Assembly (NCBI GenBank): GCA_037501455.1
Contig: CM074857.1
Location: 97,621,501 to 97,685,500, forward strand
Source of the DNA: Lantana camara
Lineage: Eukaryota > Streptophyta > Magnoliopsida > Lamiales > Verbenaceae
DNA: 64,000 bases
Reading direction: 5' to 3'
Below the pieces are notes generated by a model. It saw only the letters and a list, made by a program, of their open reading frames with translations. It made no database searches and was not told the origin of the DNA. The translations under genes were made by a program, and so were the position numbers. Below, piece after piece: positions 35,681 to 45,203 of the stretch (position 1 is its first letter; every line of letters begins with the position of its first letter).

Positions 35681-37222
35681 TGATGGGTGTCGAGACCACC
35701 AAAAATAAATCCCAAATATTGGACACGATTAAATTGCAAAATAGTGGCAAAGGGTATCGATCCACGAGGATTGGGTGAAATTGTAACTTTTATATGCTAA
35801 GGAAATGAACAAACAATTCAAATGGGGGGTTTTGAGATTTGATTATACTAATAATGAAATAAACAAAATGAGACTAAATAAATAAATAAATAATAACTAA
35901 ACTCAGCTGACACTTAAATTAATTCAGTAAATAATAAGTAGCTGGGATTTTCCTACGCATGCATCAGGCTATGATCACAGACAGGTTGTTTAATTCCTCG
36001 TTAGGCTAGCTATATTTACCAGTTACCTTAGGCTCCTCGTTTCTTCTTACTTTTTAGAACGACTAGAAAAAACTCCTAATAATCGTTCCCTAATTAACCG
36101 ATAACCCTATCAGAAACTCCTTCTAAGATTCAACCGGATAATTGCTTTACGTACTAAAGAAACACTGGCCCTAACCGGTTAGGCAGAAACTCCTGCTTCA
36201 CCTAATTAGACCGAATTATTCCACAACACAAATTCAGACAAGCCTTATGCCCGATTGCCACTTCGTTAATTATCCAGTTAACACCACCAAATAAATTAAC
36301 TAGCTATATGTGTATTGACAATTCTAAGATCCGTGCACTAATCAAAGCATAAACCAACACTCAATGACATGAAATCGGAAATAAAACGGATAACTTGAAT
36401 TAATCAACAAAAGAAGTAGTCTCACAAAACCTAATGCATACTAGGAAAATCCCGACTAAAACGAAACTAGAAAATCACTAACAAGGGAAATTAACAAAGT
36501 CTAAAATAAAATTAAAAGAGTAAAACTAAAGGAAAAGGGATGGACTCCTTGTCCTCCTGCTCGTTCGTGTGAAAGTGTATCCCCTTCAATCTTGGTTCTT
36601 CTCCTTTTATGTAGTGCCAAGGCTTGAATTCTTCCCCCACTCCTCCTTCCACGTTCTTCCGGAATTGATGACCACTAACTCCCACGTTCTCAATGAGTGT
36701 GCCCAAGCTGCTGCCCGAAAAATGGGTCAGGGTTTCTGACCGTTACCGCAGGCAAGATAACGCCCACTAACTCTTTCATATAATGCCATAAATCCCACGA
36801 AACATCCTGCCCCCAATGGTTTGTAACGTGTATAACCCTTAGTTAGGTGGGCTTGGTCTCTTGAATTCCAATTAATGCCTTCAATTGCATTTGTTCTCCA
36901 ATTAATCCAAAAAGAAGGTGGATGGCCTCTAATTTCATCCAAGTACGTGGGCCTCCTGCCCAATTAATTTGGTCAATTATCCTTAATTATCTTCAAGGGT
37001 AATTTCCTCTTGTATAATAAAGCACATGGGCCCTCATCTCCAAAAAGGTGTTGGGCCAATTCCTCAAATTAGTAGTAGATCCACGATAATTTCCCATAAA
37101 TCCCTTCATCTAGTCTTTGCCTGCAATAGCACAAATTCAATCAAGTATCCACAATTTATATCAAATTAAGAACAAGGTATAACATTTCAAGCTCATTAAT
37201 TGGACAAATATGTGACATATCA
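35681..37222 (-). repeat. Second Athila-like 3-prime LTR (1542 bp)
   Basis: Complete, TGATGGGTG to CATATCA. Its last 331 bp (36892-37222) match 44775-45105 closely. No coding is credible; open frames 36512-36706 and 36727-36963 (minus) have no recognisable product. Confidence 0.85.
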
Positions 37223-39145
37223 ATCCCCCCACACTTAGACAATGCTTGTCCTCAAGCATAAACTAGGATCAAAGATAAGAGAGAAATTCGACTCTATTCA
37301 ATGAAAACACGAAATGGGCAATGTAACTAGGAATGAAAGCATAATCTAATATTACACTTCAAAACATCAACCTTTTGTAATGAAATTCTCATACAAGAAA
37401 CCACAAGCCCGATCACAACTTATAGCACATGCATCATTTACCAAGTTGAATTATAACCATTTAATCCTAGAAATCATATTCAACTTATTAGATGAAGGGT
37501 ATGCACAAGGGAGTTTCAAATAAAAATGGTAGTTGTAGGGAATTTGGGTTATTCGCAATTAAAATAAATAGAAACTTAGCTAGGATTGCTTTAATTATCA
37601 TTGGCCTTTTGACGCGAACGCAAACATTTGTGATGAATGCCATCCGGTTACTCAACCAATCACATTATCAAGTGGCTTTGCCTTACTCATAATTACCCTT
37701 TTTATTGTGATAAATCACTTATTTAGTCAGGTAATCAGCGAAGTATTCAAAATTTGCCTCACTCGTCGAGATCATTTGGGACCGTTTTACACGAGCACAA
37801 ACATTTGTGATGAATGTCACCGGTTACTAAGCCCCATTTAATCTTTTCAACGGATTTTTAGCACTGCACATAATAGATATAGCATGTAATATTCAAGCTT
37901 AAATTAAATCCCTAGCTCCACCACAATTTTCCAATAAACAAGTGAAAATTCAAGTGCATACCAAATTCAACTTATAAGCTTCATAAGTTTCTATTCAACA
38001 ATGGTGTCATTTTAATCACACAACTTTAACATTCTAGCTATTTAAAACCGGGCATGCAATTTCCAAAAATGTGAGAATATCATCAACAATTTAGCCAACA
38101 TCAAGCATGCAAGACTCAACCATACTTCCATGTCCTTTTAAAAATTTTAATCCATCATTGCCTAAATCGTGAAAAGTCATCAAATAAGAATCAAATTAGG
38201 CCATATCTTATCTCCTAACCATGCATAGAAGGCAGTACAACACCATTCACAGCCATAACACGTACATACATCAGCAAATTCGCATATTTTCAGCCCATTA
38301 TCAGTTTGAAAATGCCCCAAAATCATGCAAAAATGCAAAAATTTTCTCATATAGCCCTAAGATTTCTTAATCCCCCCACACTTAAACGCATGTTGTCCTC
38401 AACATAAAGTCAGTCAGAATTGAAAAGCAGAGGACTTCCCTGAACCCGGGGGGCTGTTATGAGCGAAAGTCAGACTCGAGGAATCGTGACTATGATCACG
38501 GATATCTTCCTGTCAGTAGCATTCGACCATTTTTTCAAAGTTTTGTTCTGACGATGCTGTAGCCTTGAATGCTGCGTGAGGTTTCAGATCGGCGGAGTCA
38601 CGGCTGGGCTCGATGATGTCTCTGTTAGAAGTGGACGATGCGGCGGCAATCGCAGTGAGGAGCAGAGAGGAGTGGTGCCTGGTGGTTTCTTTGGCCGGTG
38701 TATTATGCCATTGCCCATGGTGGAATTAGGGCTTGGAGTTCTTGAAATTGGGGATTTTTGACTGAGATGTAGATATGGAGTGCTAGGTTTAATTTGGGGA
38801 TGAGGCGGTTCGGACTGTAAGTGGAGTGGGTCGCGGGTAGGGTAGCGGGGTGTTTTGGATTGTGGGATAGGCTCCGTTTGGCAAAATATGGTCCAGGATA
38901 CTTGTCCGTGACCTCAGACAAGTTGCCTCACAGTAGCAAAATGCCATTTTCGCCAGTTATAGCAACTGATCAACAATGTTTCTGCTCTTGTACTTCTCCC
39001 ACACTCATCCGATTATGTCACCTGCACATTTGCCTGCAAAACACGAGAAGAGAAGAGATTACGTCGGGGCGAGGAAAACGAGAAAAGAAAGAAAACAAAA
39101 ACAAAAGAAACTAAAGCAAGGGAAAAGAAATATGGGTTGCCTCTC
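37223..39145 (-). other. Second Athila-like element, 3-prime internal region with two polypurine modules
   Basis: The true polypurine tract is the complement of 37223-37237 (AAGTGTGGGGGGAT beside the LTR). A second copy of the module, including the upstream GAGGACAA, is at 38369-38383. Between them is AT-rich non-coding DNA. Upstream of the second tract, 38450-38900 is more GC-rich. On the minus strand it reads as a low-complexity Ser/Thr/Pro-rich frame without an intact start, perhaps the end of an Athila 3-prime open frame. I do not recognise it. Confidence 0.6.
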
Positions 39146-39335
39146 TGACACCCCGTTTCTTCGGCAAGCCAGGTATGGCGTCACGAGAGGGTTCTTGACG
39201 TTTTAATTTCTCTTTTGATTTTATTATTTCGTTGAATTCATTGTTTAAATGTCCTTTGTGCCCTAATTGTTTAAGTTTTACGTTTTAATGCTCGTATTTT
39301 GATTCGTTTTTACTTGTTTGATTTGGTCGGAGACC
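39146..39335 (+). repeat. Inverted LTR end fragment, family B2
   Basis: About 190 bp starting TGACACCCCGTTTCTTCGG, the reverse complement of 44585-44772 with only about three differences. It is an LTR 5-prime end facing left, while the full LTR at 41147-44774 has its 5-prime end facing right. At 39336 it changes abruptly into minus-strand gag sequence. Confidence 0.85.
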
Positions 39336-39599
39336 ATTTCTTGAAGTCTTCCCTAGCTTCATCCATAAATTGGGCCACTCTTCGGATTCGTTCAGTCTTC
39401 TTAGGTAGATACGATGGCATACATTGATCTTGTGTTCGGAAGAACCGCATCTAGTAAACCTACCCAATCTTCTCCAACAACTTCCATAACTATGACTGGG
39501 TCCTCCGCAATGGGTGTATGGAATTTGTTCTTCAGGAAGCAATCCGCCCGACAAGAATATAAGATCTTTTATAACAAATCGAGCCATGTTACCCTTCAT
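39285..39599 (-). pseudogene. Degenerate Gag zinc-knuckle region
   Basis: The minus frame contains IPYTHCGGPSHSYGSC and GRFTRCGSSEHKINVC. These correspond to the two knuckles of Gag family A, but the first Cys of each is replaced (Y and F), so neither could bind zinc normally. The last about 17 codons (KNESKYEH end) run into the inverted LTR fragment. Further Gag sequence upstream is missing, although a primer-binding site follows at 39903. Confidence 0.7.
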
Positions 39600-39902
39600 C
39601 TTGGTAGATTGATTAACGGTTTGATGATTCGGCGGTTGTGAAGAACCTTCATCTCTACTTGATCCAATTTCAACTTAGAGACCATGCGGTTAGTAAGTGA
39701 TTATGGCACGTAAATGGAACATTTAACGCACATAAAGTATGCAGCAACAACAATTAATGAAGAAAAAGTAGCAATTTTAAAACACATAATACAAGGAAAT
39801 TCACATATAATGATGCAATGCACACATTAGCACATTGTTCCTATGCCATACGACCTATACTTGACACAACACGACCCTAGAACTCCGGTTTTGCAACCTG
39901 GA

Positions 39903-39914
39903 GCTCTGATACCA
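39903..39914 (-). other. Primer-binding site beside the short LTR
   Basis: TGGTATCAGAGC on the minus strand, two bases from an LTR edge at 39917. Confidence 0.8.
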
Positions 39915-39916
39915 TT

Positions 39917-40250
39917 TGTAACAGCCCGAAAACCCACCTATCGATATTGTCTGCTTTGGTGGGCTAAGCGACACCACCCTCACGGTTTTGTTTCTCCAGC
40001 TGGAATTTAAGCCCGAAGGCGCCCAACCAGGAAAAGGCCTCTTTGGGTGTAAGGGTAAACCCCAAACCACCCTCAGATATTGTCCTGCGCAGTGGAAACT
40101 GGCCAGGTTTTGTTCCTCCCGACAGAATTTAAGCCCACATATCGGCGCCTGCCCAGGAGAAGGCCTCTACAGTGGGAGGTTTCCACCCACTTATAAAGTG
40201 GGCTTAGTTCTCCTCCCCAACCGATGTGGGACAAGAACTTTGAGCTTTAT
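39917..40250 (-). repeat. Short LTR (334 bp), minus strand
   Basis: Starts TGTAACAGCCCGAAAACC after a primer-binding site and ends before a polypurine tract, so both functional borders are present. It holds a TATA-like CTTTATAAGTGGG on the minus strand (about 40190-40203). The middle is an imperfect direct duplication of about 120 bp (two versions of GGAATTTAAGCCC with AAGGCCTCT). The wording (GATATTGTC, CCGATGTGGGACA) is typical of short plant LTRs. It is not homologous to the 3-kb LTRs nearby, and its right edge is approximate. Confidence 0.7.
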
Positions 40251-40283
40251 CCTCCCCCCTTAAGAGAACCTGGTCCCCAGGTT
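40251..40283 (-). other. Polypurine tract and hairpin beside the short LTR
   Basis: The complement of 40251-40261 is a purine run. Positions 40267-40283 repeat the hairpin AACCTGGTCCCCAGGTT seen at 34458-34474. Confidence 0.75.
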
Positions 40284-41146
40284 CGCCTGCTCCAGTTTCA
40301 ACCTCAAGCAACTTCCCGTATTCACCCAAGTTCGAGGTTCATGACGTCCCGACAAGGGTTAGCCCGGTAAGGTCTTCATGCACAAGGGGTTTGATCACTT
40401 CTTAAAATATTGATGGAATAATTCCTCGTCGTTTGATCCGTGCTAGAAGCAGCTAAAATGTTTCGCACGATAGGAGGATCCAAGTTGATTCATCACCCAT
40501 CATTTGATTCATTCCAACTACTCAAGAGCTCGGTATTACACGAATGGCGTGGTTACTGAACTTCCACCACTCGCACCTTCTACTCAAGGAGTCCCTTTGC
40601 TAGAGAGCTCCATCACCTCTTCTTGCTCGTTCCGGAAGACCGTTGCGACAACGACCTTCGCCTTACCGAGAAAAACACACTCTCAATCAAAACAGATAAC
40701 AAACACATACACGCACAAGTAAAACACACGACAACAATATAACAATTAAAGATGCATGATGCACGTGCCATGAATGATGTATGTACCATTCACCCTTTCT
40801 CGGAGTCCTTCACAAGGATAAGATGGAGTGACGTGTCAAAGTTGTTGTCGTAGTGTTCGGGATCTGAATCTCTTGACCTAGGTTTCCTTGAACGAATCCC
40901 TAGCTTGGAAATCTCATTCCTTCTTCCCAACTTCATCTCTAATTGGCGATACTTAACCCCAAGAAATTTTCTTTTCTCGTTTACAAATCCCCTAATTGTT
41001 ATGAGGGATTGTTTCAATTCTTTTCCTCCGAAGTCTTTCAAACTCCTCTTTAATCTTGAACCATTATAAACTCGATCGACAATCATCGTGTCACGGTCTT
41101 CGATTGTCTTGATGTTACTCAACCCTCTCCTTTAAACTCTTTAAGA
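40284..41146 (-). other. Internal remnant between short LTR and long LTR
   Basis: The part next to the hairpin matches the internal region of the family B element (34475-34580). A 110-codon minus frame (41122-40790), rich in Lys, Arg and Asp, has no motif I recognise and could be chance. No primer-binding site borders the LTR at 41147, so an internal deletion is likely. Confidence 0.5.
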
Positions 41147-44100
41147 TGTAGCGCCCGGAGCGGCGAGCCACCACATCCCCCGCACCTAGCCCCGAACCCA
41201 CATATGAAATAGAAATCCATACATAAGCCCAAGACTAAGCGAACGGGATCCTACACACACTCGCTAAGCCAGGCGGAGCTAAACAGGACCAGAGCGTGCA
41301 AAAACAACAAGAAAGCGGAAGCATTATAATAAAACCAAGAAGATAAATCCACAAAAACGGGTTCAACTAGCCCTAGAAACCTATCCCGAATATACAAAAT
41401 AGAAACTCATACAAAATTCATTAACAAATGCATAACATATACATATTTCAATTACCACAATCGAATCATATATAAAAGCATGACTGTATGCAAATGAAAA
41501 ATGCAACTCGAACTAGATGACTCGAACCCGACCGACTCAAGACTCCGCCTAGCACGCCCAACCTGCAAGCTGAAAAGTTTAAAGGAGAGGGTCAGTCCAC
41601 CGACTGAGTGAGGGGGCTAACGCACACCAACACATAACTACATATAGAGCAAAGCACGTATTAAACAAAAGACTATGAACCGGGAATAGGGTTTTACATA
41701 CCAAAGCCATTTTCCAAAAGAACTCATATTTATTCATATATTCTTAAGTTTGGAAACTCGAAAGGATTCATAGATTCAGAAACGCATATGGATTCATATT
41801 AAAACTCATAAGGATTCAAATAGATTCAGACCGATTCATAACTTAGCATAGAAATCTTATACTGAAAACAAACTCTCCTATCCCGTTTCATAATCAACAT
41901 AACAAAAGAATTCAAATACCCGGCGAGCACGGGTCTCCAACCTTACTCCTTAATCACAAGACTCAAAAGATTCATAAGGAAGCATAAACTCATAAATTCT
42001 TAAGATTCATAGATTCATATTCCCGTATTCCAACCTTCTCCGGAAGTCTACAAGCGGGTTACGGGCCCACATCGTGTAACTCAATATACGTGGGGTCACG
42101 AACCCACAACGTACCTTCTCCGACCTCAGCCGAAGGCTCAAAGCACCACGCCTCCTCCATCTCCCTTAGAGTCGCGCGTAGGTACTTCAAAAGAGCGTGT
42201 GCACAGGGGTGATAACCGGTGACCCCAACAGCCGCACCGGGTCTCCCTTACCCACACGTCCGGGGCCCAATGATTCAAATAGATTCGTATAGATTCAAAT
42301 AGATTTAAAACGAAACATACCTAACTCGCGAAACCTAGAAACATATGATTCATACTTAAGAAACATACCTTACCGTGCAACTCGGCATATGCTATACACG
42401 TACCTTTCCGTGTCTTCCAAATTCATAAGATGCTAAAGAAATCCATAATTTGCTTGACGATACACGGTTTGGAGCATATAGCCTCGTTGCAAAACCATTT
42501 TAAGCTTATATACGCCCATTCGTATAATTTCAGAAGAATTCGTATTAAATCGAATTAACAAGATTCATAACATATCATAAGACACATATTTAATATACAT
42601 ATAGTATATAGTCGCATGCGGGCTTGAAAACGAGCATATAAGGTTATAGGTCGTATTAACTAAAAAGAAACAAACCTAAACCTCACCTTACACCGACGCG
42701 GCTAAGAACGAGACAAATGATTCACCCCGGAATCAACTTGGATCACGAAACACCACCCCAGGTGCATCTGGGCAACTGAAGACAAGATGGAAGACTTACA
42801 CTCGAGGATGAACCATATAGACGCACGGCGATGCATAAGAGTGCAAATGGATGCAATACACGTTCTATTCATTTATACTTAGGCATATTGGGCAAATGAT
42901 GAAATATCACATAAGGAATTCAAGAATTAAACTCATATCATACTAGATAAGCCCATAATGTATCATATATTAACATACCATATGCATTCATAAGCTTGAA
43001 GTTCAAAGAAATAACAAGAGATACAAGAAGGCGTTAAACATTTAACATATTGATCATAAATTCACGTACAATTACACTTAGCAAACAAGGTCATAAACTT
43101 AAAGATAATTAATGAAACATAACATATTACAACATATTAACATATTAGGATCACAATCGGGGTGGGAATTAACGAGAAAAATGAAATAAAAGCACGAAAT
43201 AGGGCTTCGAGTGAAAAGGGGCCAAAGCTGATAGTTTTACCAAAACGAACAAGCTGTAAGAAAACGGGCATAACTTAAGTTTGAAAAATGGGAATCAAGT
43301 TTTGTTTCTTGGAAATGAAACTAGACACATGGGGCTTTCGAAATATATATGGCACGAATTCTAGTTCAAAGGGATCCGAAAATGGAGGAGGTTTAAAGTT
43401 GAACGAATGCAAAATTTCGACAAAGTGGCGAAACCAAAATAAAACGTTTATATCTCACAATGTAGAGCGAATTTCAAGGTGATTCCAATTGGAGAGTGTT
43501 CTAAACTCAAAGAGGTTGATCGTATCCGAAAATCAGGTCAAACGGAGTTCGTATGAAGGGGTAACCGGCCGTGTAAATAACAAGGTAAAAGTTACCCGCC
43601 CAGGGAAAACAGGGCAGAAAGTTTCTGCATAAAGGGGTACCGCACGGGGAGTTTTCTTCAAGAAATCTACCCGCCCGGGGAGTGGCTATCAGCGTGAAAA
43701 AGAGCAAGAACAGGGCTGTTACGAGGTGGGGGAATAAAGGCAACCAAAGCAGCACATAAAGGCATGAAATGGAGCATAAAACATGAGCAAATTCTTCACA
43801 CAAAAGCACACAACAACCGGCCAAGACATGGGATGAAAAGGATCAACATATATGCATCTTAAACTTCAAGGAATGTAAGGTTCATCCATGAAAACTCATC
43901 AACCATGCAATCACCAACTAATTTCAGTTAATATGATCAATAATGAAGCTCATGTGGTCACAAAGATAGTCTCAAACCAAGGAATCATCCAAAGAAAGTC
44001 ATGAAATCTCAAAATATGCATATGCCCTAACTATTCATTATCAAGCTTCAAAACCATATCAAAACTTGGCTAAAATCTGAAATTTATGGATGAAAAAGAC

Positions 44101-44774
44101 CACATAAGGATGTACATAACAACCATACACTTACCCCTTGAATTTGGTTGAGTTTGATGAAGATTTGAGCTCCAAACTCTTCCTTAGTGAATAGTGATGG
44201 GAATGAACTATTGTTTCTCCAAAGAGCTGCAACTTTTCCTCTCTCTTGTGGATACCGAAAATGAGGGAGTAGGGGAAGGAAGTGGGTTATGATTGGGTTG
44301 TGTGGGACCGAGTTTCACTCAAAAAGGTTAAAAGATGAGAGACTAATGAGCAATTTAGTGAAGGGTGGTCATGTGTGCGCAAGTCAGTTCTTCGGGCAAA
44401 TTTTGGAGTATCAAATGGGCTTAGAAAAACATAAGGCTAGGTTCCTTAGCTTAAAAATCTTGTTACGAGTCCAGCGCCACTTCCGGAATTCAAATCCGAA
44501 TTCCCGATCTCCAGATATGGCCTCCGGAATCCGAGGCGCACTAAACTCGTTAGGCCCCCAAATCCCAAAAAAATCAAGAAATGGTCTCTGACCAAATCAA
44601 ACAAGTAAAAACGAATCAAAATACGAACATTAAAACGTAAAACTTAAACAATTAGGGCACAAAGGACACTTAAACAATGAATTCAACGAAATAATAAAAT
44701 CAAAAGAGAAATTAAAACGTCAAGAACCCTCTCGTGACGCCATACCTGGCTTGCCGAAGAAACGGGGTGTCACA
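41147..44774 (-). repeat. Long LTR, family B2 (3628 bp)
   Basis: TGTAGCGCCCGG to GGTGTCACA. It is a diverged relative of 31166-34439, and its start matches in reverse the fragment at 14561-15517. It has a motif cluster (CCGGCCGTGTAA, ACCCGCCCGGGG) at 43562-43682. It abuts the remnant of the second Athila LTR at 44775 with no matching TSD on the left. Small open frames inside are not convincing. Confidence 0.88.
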
Positions 44775-45105
44775 TGTTCTCCAATTAATCCAAAAAGAAG
44801 GTTGATGGCCTCTAATTTCATGCAAGTACGTGGGCCTCCTGCCCAATTAATTTGGTCAATTATCCTTAATTATCTTCAAGGGTAATTTCCTCTTGTATAA
44901 TAAAGCACATAGGCCCTCATCTCCAAAACGGTGTTGGGCCAATTCCTCAAATTAGTAGTAGATCCACGATAATTTCCCATAAATCCCTTCATCTAGTCTT
45001 TGCCTGCAATAGCACAAATTCAATCAAGTATCCACAATTTATATCAAATTAAGAACAAGGTATAACATTTCAAGCTCATTAATTGGACAAATATGTGACA
45101 TATCA
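44775..45105 (-). repeat. Second Athila-like 5-prime LTR remnant (331 bp)
   Basis: Nearly identical to 36892-37222. The first about 1.2 kb of this LTR is missing and replaced by the family B2 block. Confidence 0.85.
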
Positions 45106-45110
45106 CATAA

Positions 45111-45198
45111 GCATGCTAATCACATAATTCACATAAATTACAGAATTAAACTCACTTGTGACGCCGTACCTGGAATGCCGAAGAGGTGGGGTGTCACA
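45111..45198 (-). repeat. Family B 5-prime LTR remnant, right part
   Basis: Matches the last about 90 bp of 31166-34439 (GCATGCTAATCAC to GGTGTCACA) and completes the split remnant that began at 35527. Confidence 0.85.
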
Positions 45199-45203
45199 GC
45201 ATG

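Larger units (their letters stand above)
35681..45105 (-). mobile_element. Second Athila-like element, minus strand, rearranged
   Basis: TGATGGGTGTCGAG at the left and GTGACATATCA at the right, with TSD CTTAA (35676-35680) against CATAA (45106-45110). The 3-prime LTR is complete. The internal region is 37223-39145. The 5-prime LTR survives only as its last 331 bp (44775-45105). The LTR start read on the plus strand includes ATCGATCCACGAGGATTGGG, the reverse of an Athila-type LTR end. Between 39146 and 44774 lies foreign LTR material. Confidence 0.8.
31166..45198 (-). mobile_element. Long-LTR family B element, minus strand, internally deleted, with nested insertions
   Basis: Starts TGTAGCACC and ends GGTGTCACA, flanked by a perfect TSD GCATG (31161-31165 and 45199-45203). 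It has a full 3-prime LTR (31166-34439), a polypurine tract, about 1.1 kb of internal sequence, and only the last about 250 bp of the 5-prime LTR (35527-35680 plus 45111-45198). That remnant is itself split by an Athila-like element. Everything from gag to most of the 5-prime LTR was deleted. Confidence 0.87.

Noticed and set aside
38576..38761. 61-codon Gly/Arg-rich plus-strand protein
   Set aside because: It lies in the 3-prime part of a minus-strand Athila-like element. No motif is present and the composition reflects local GC content.
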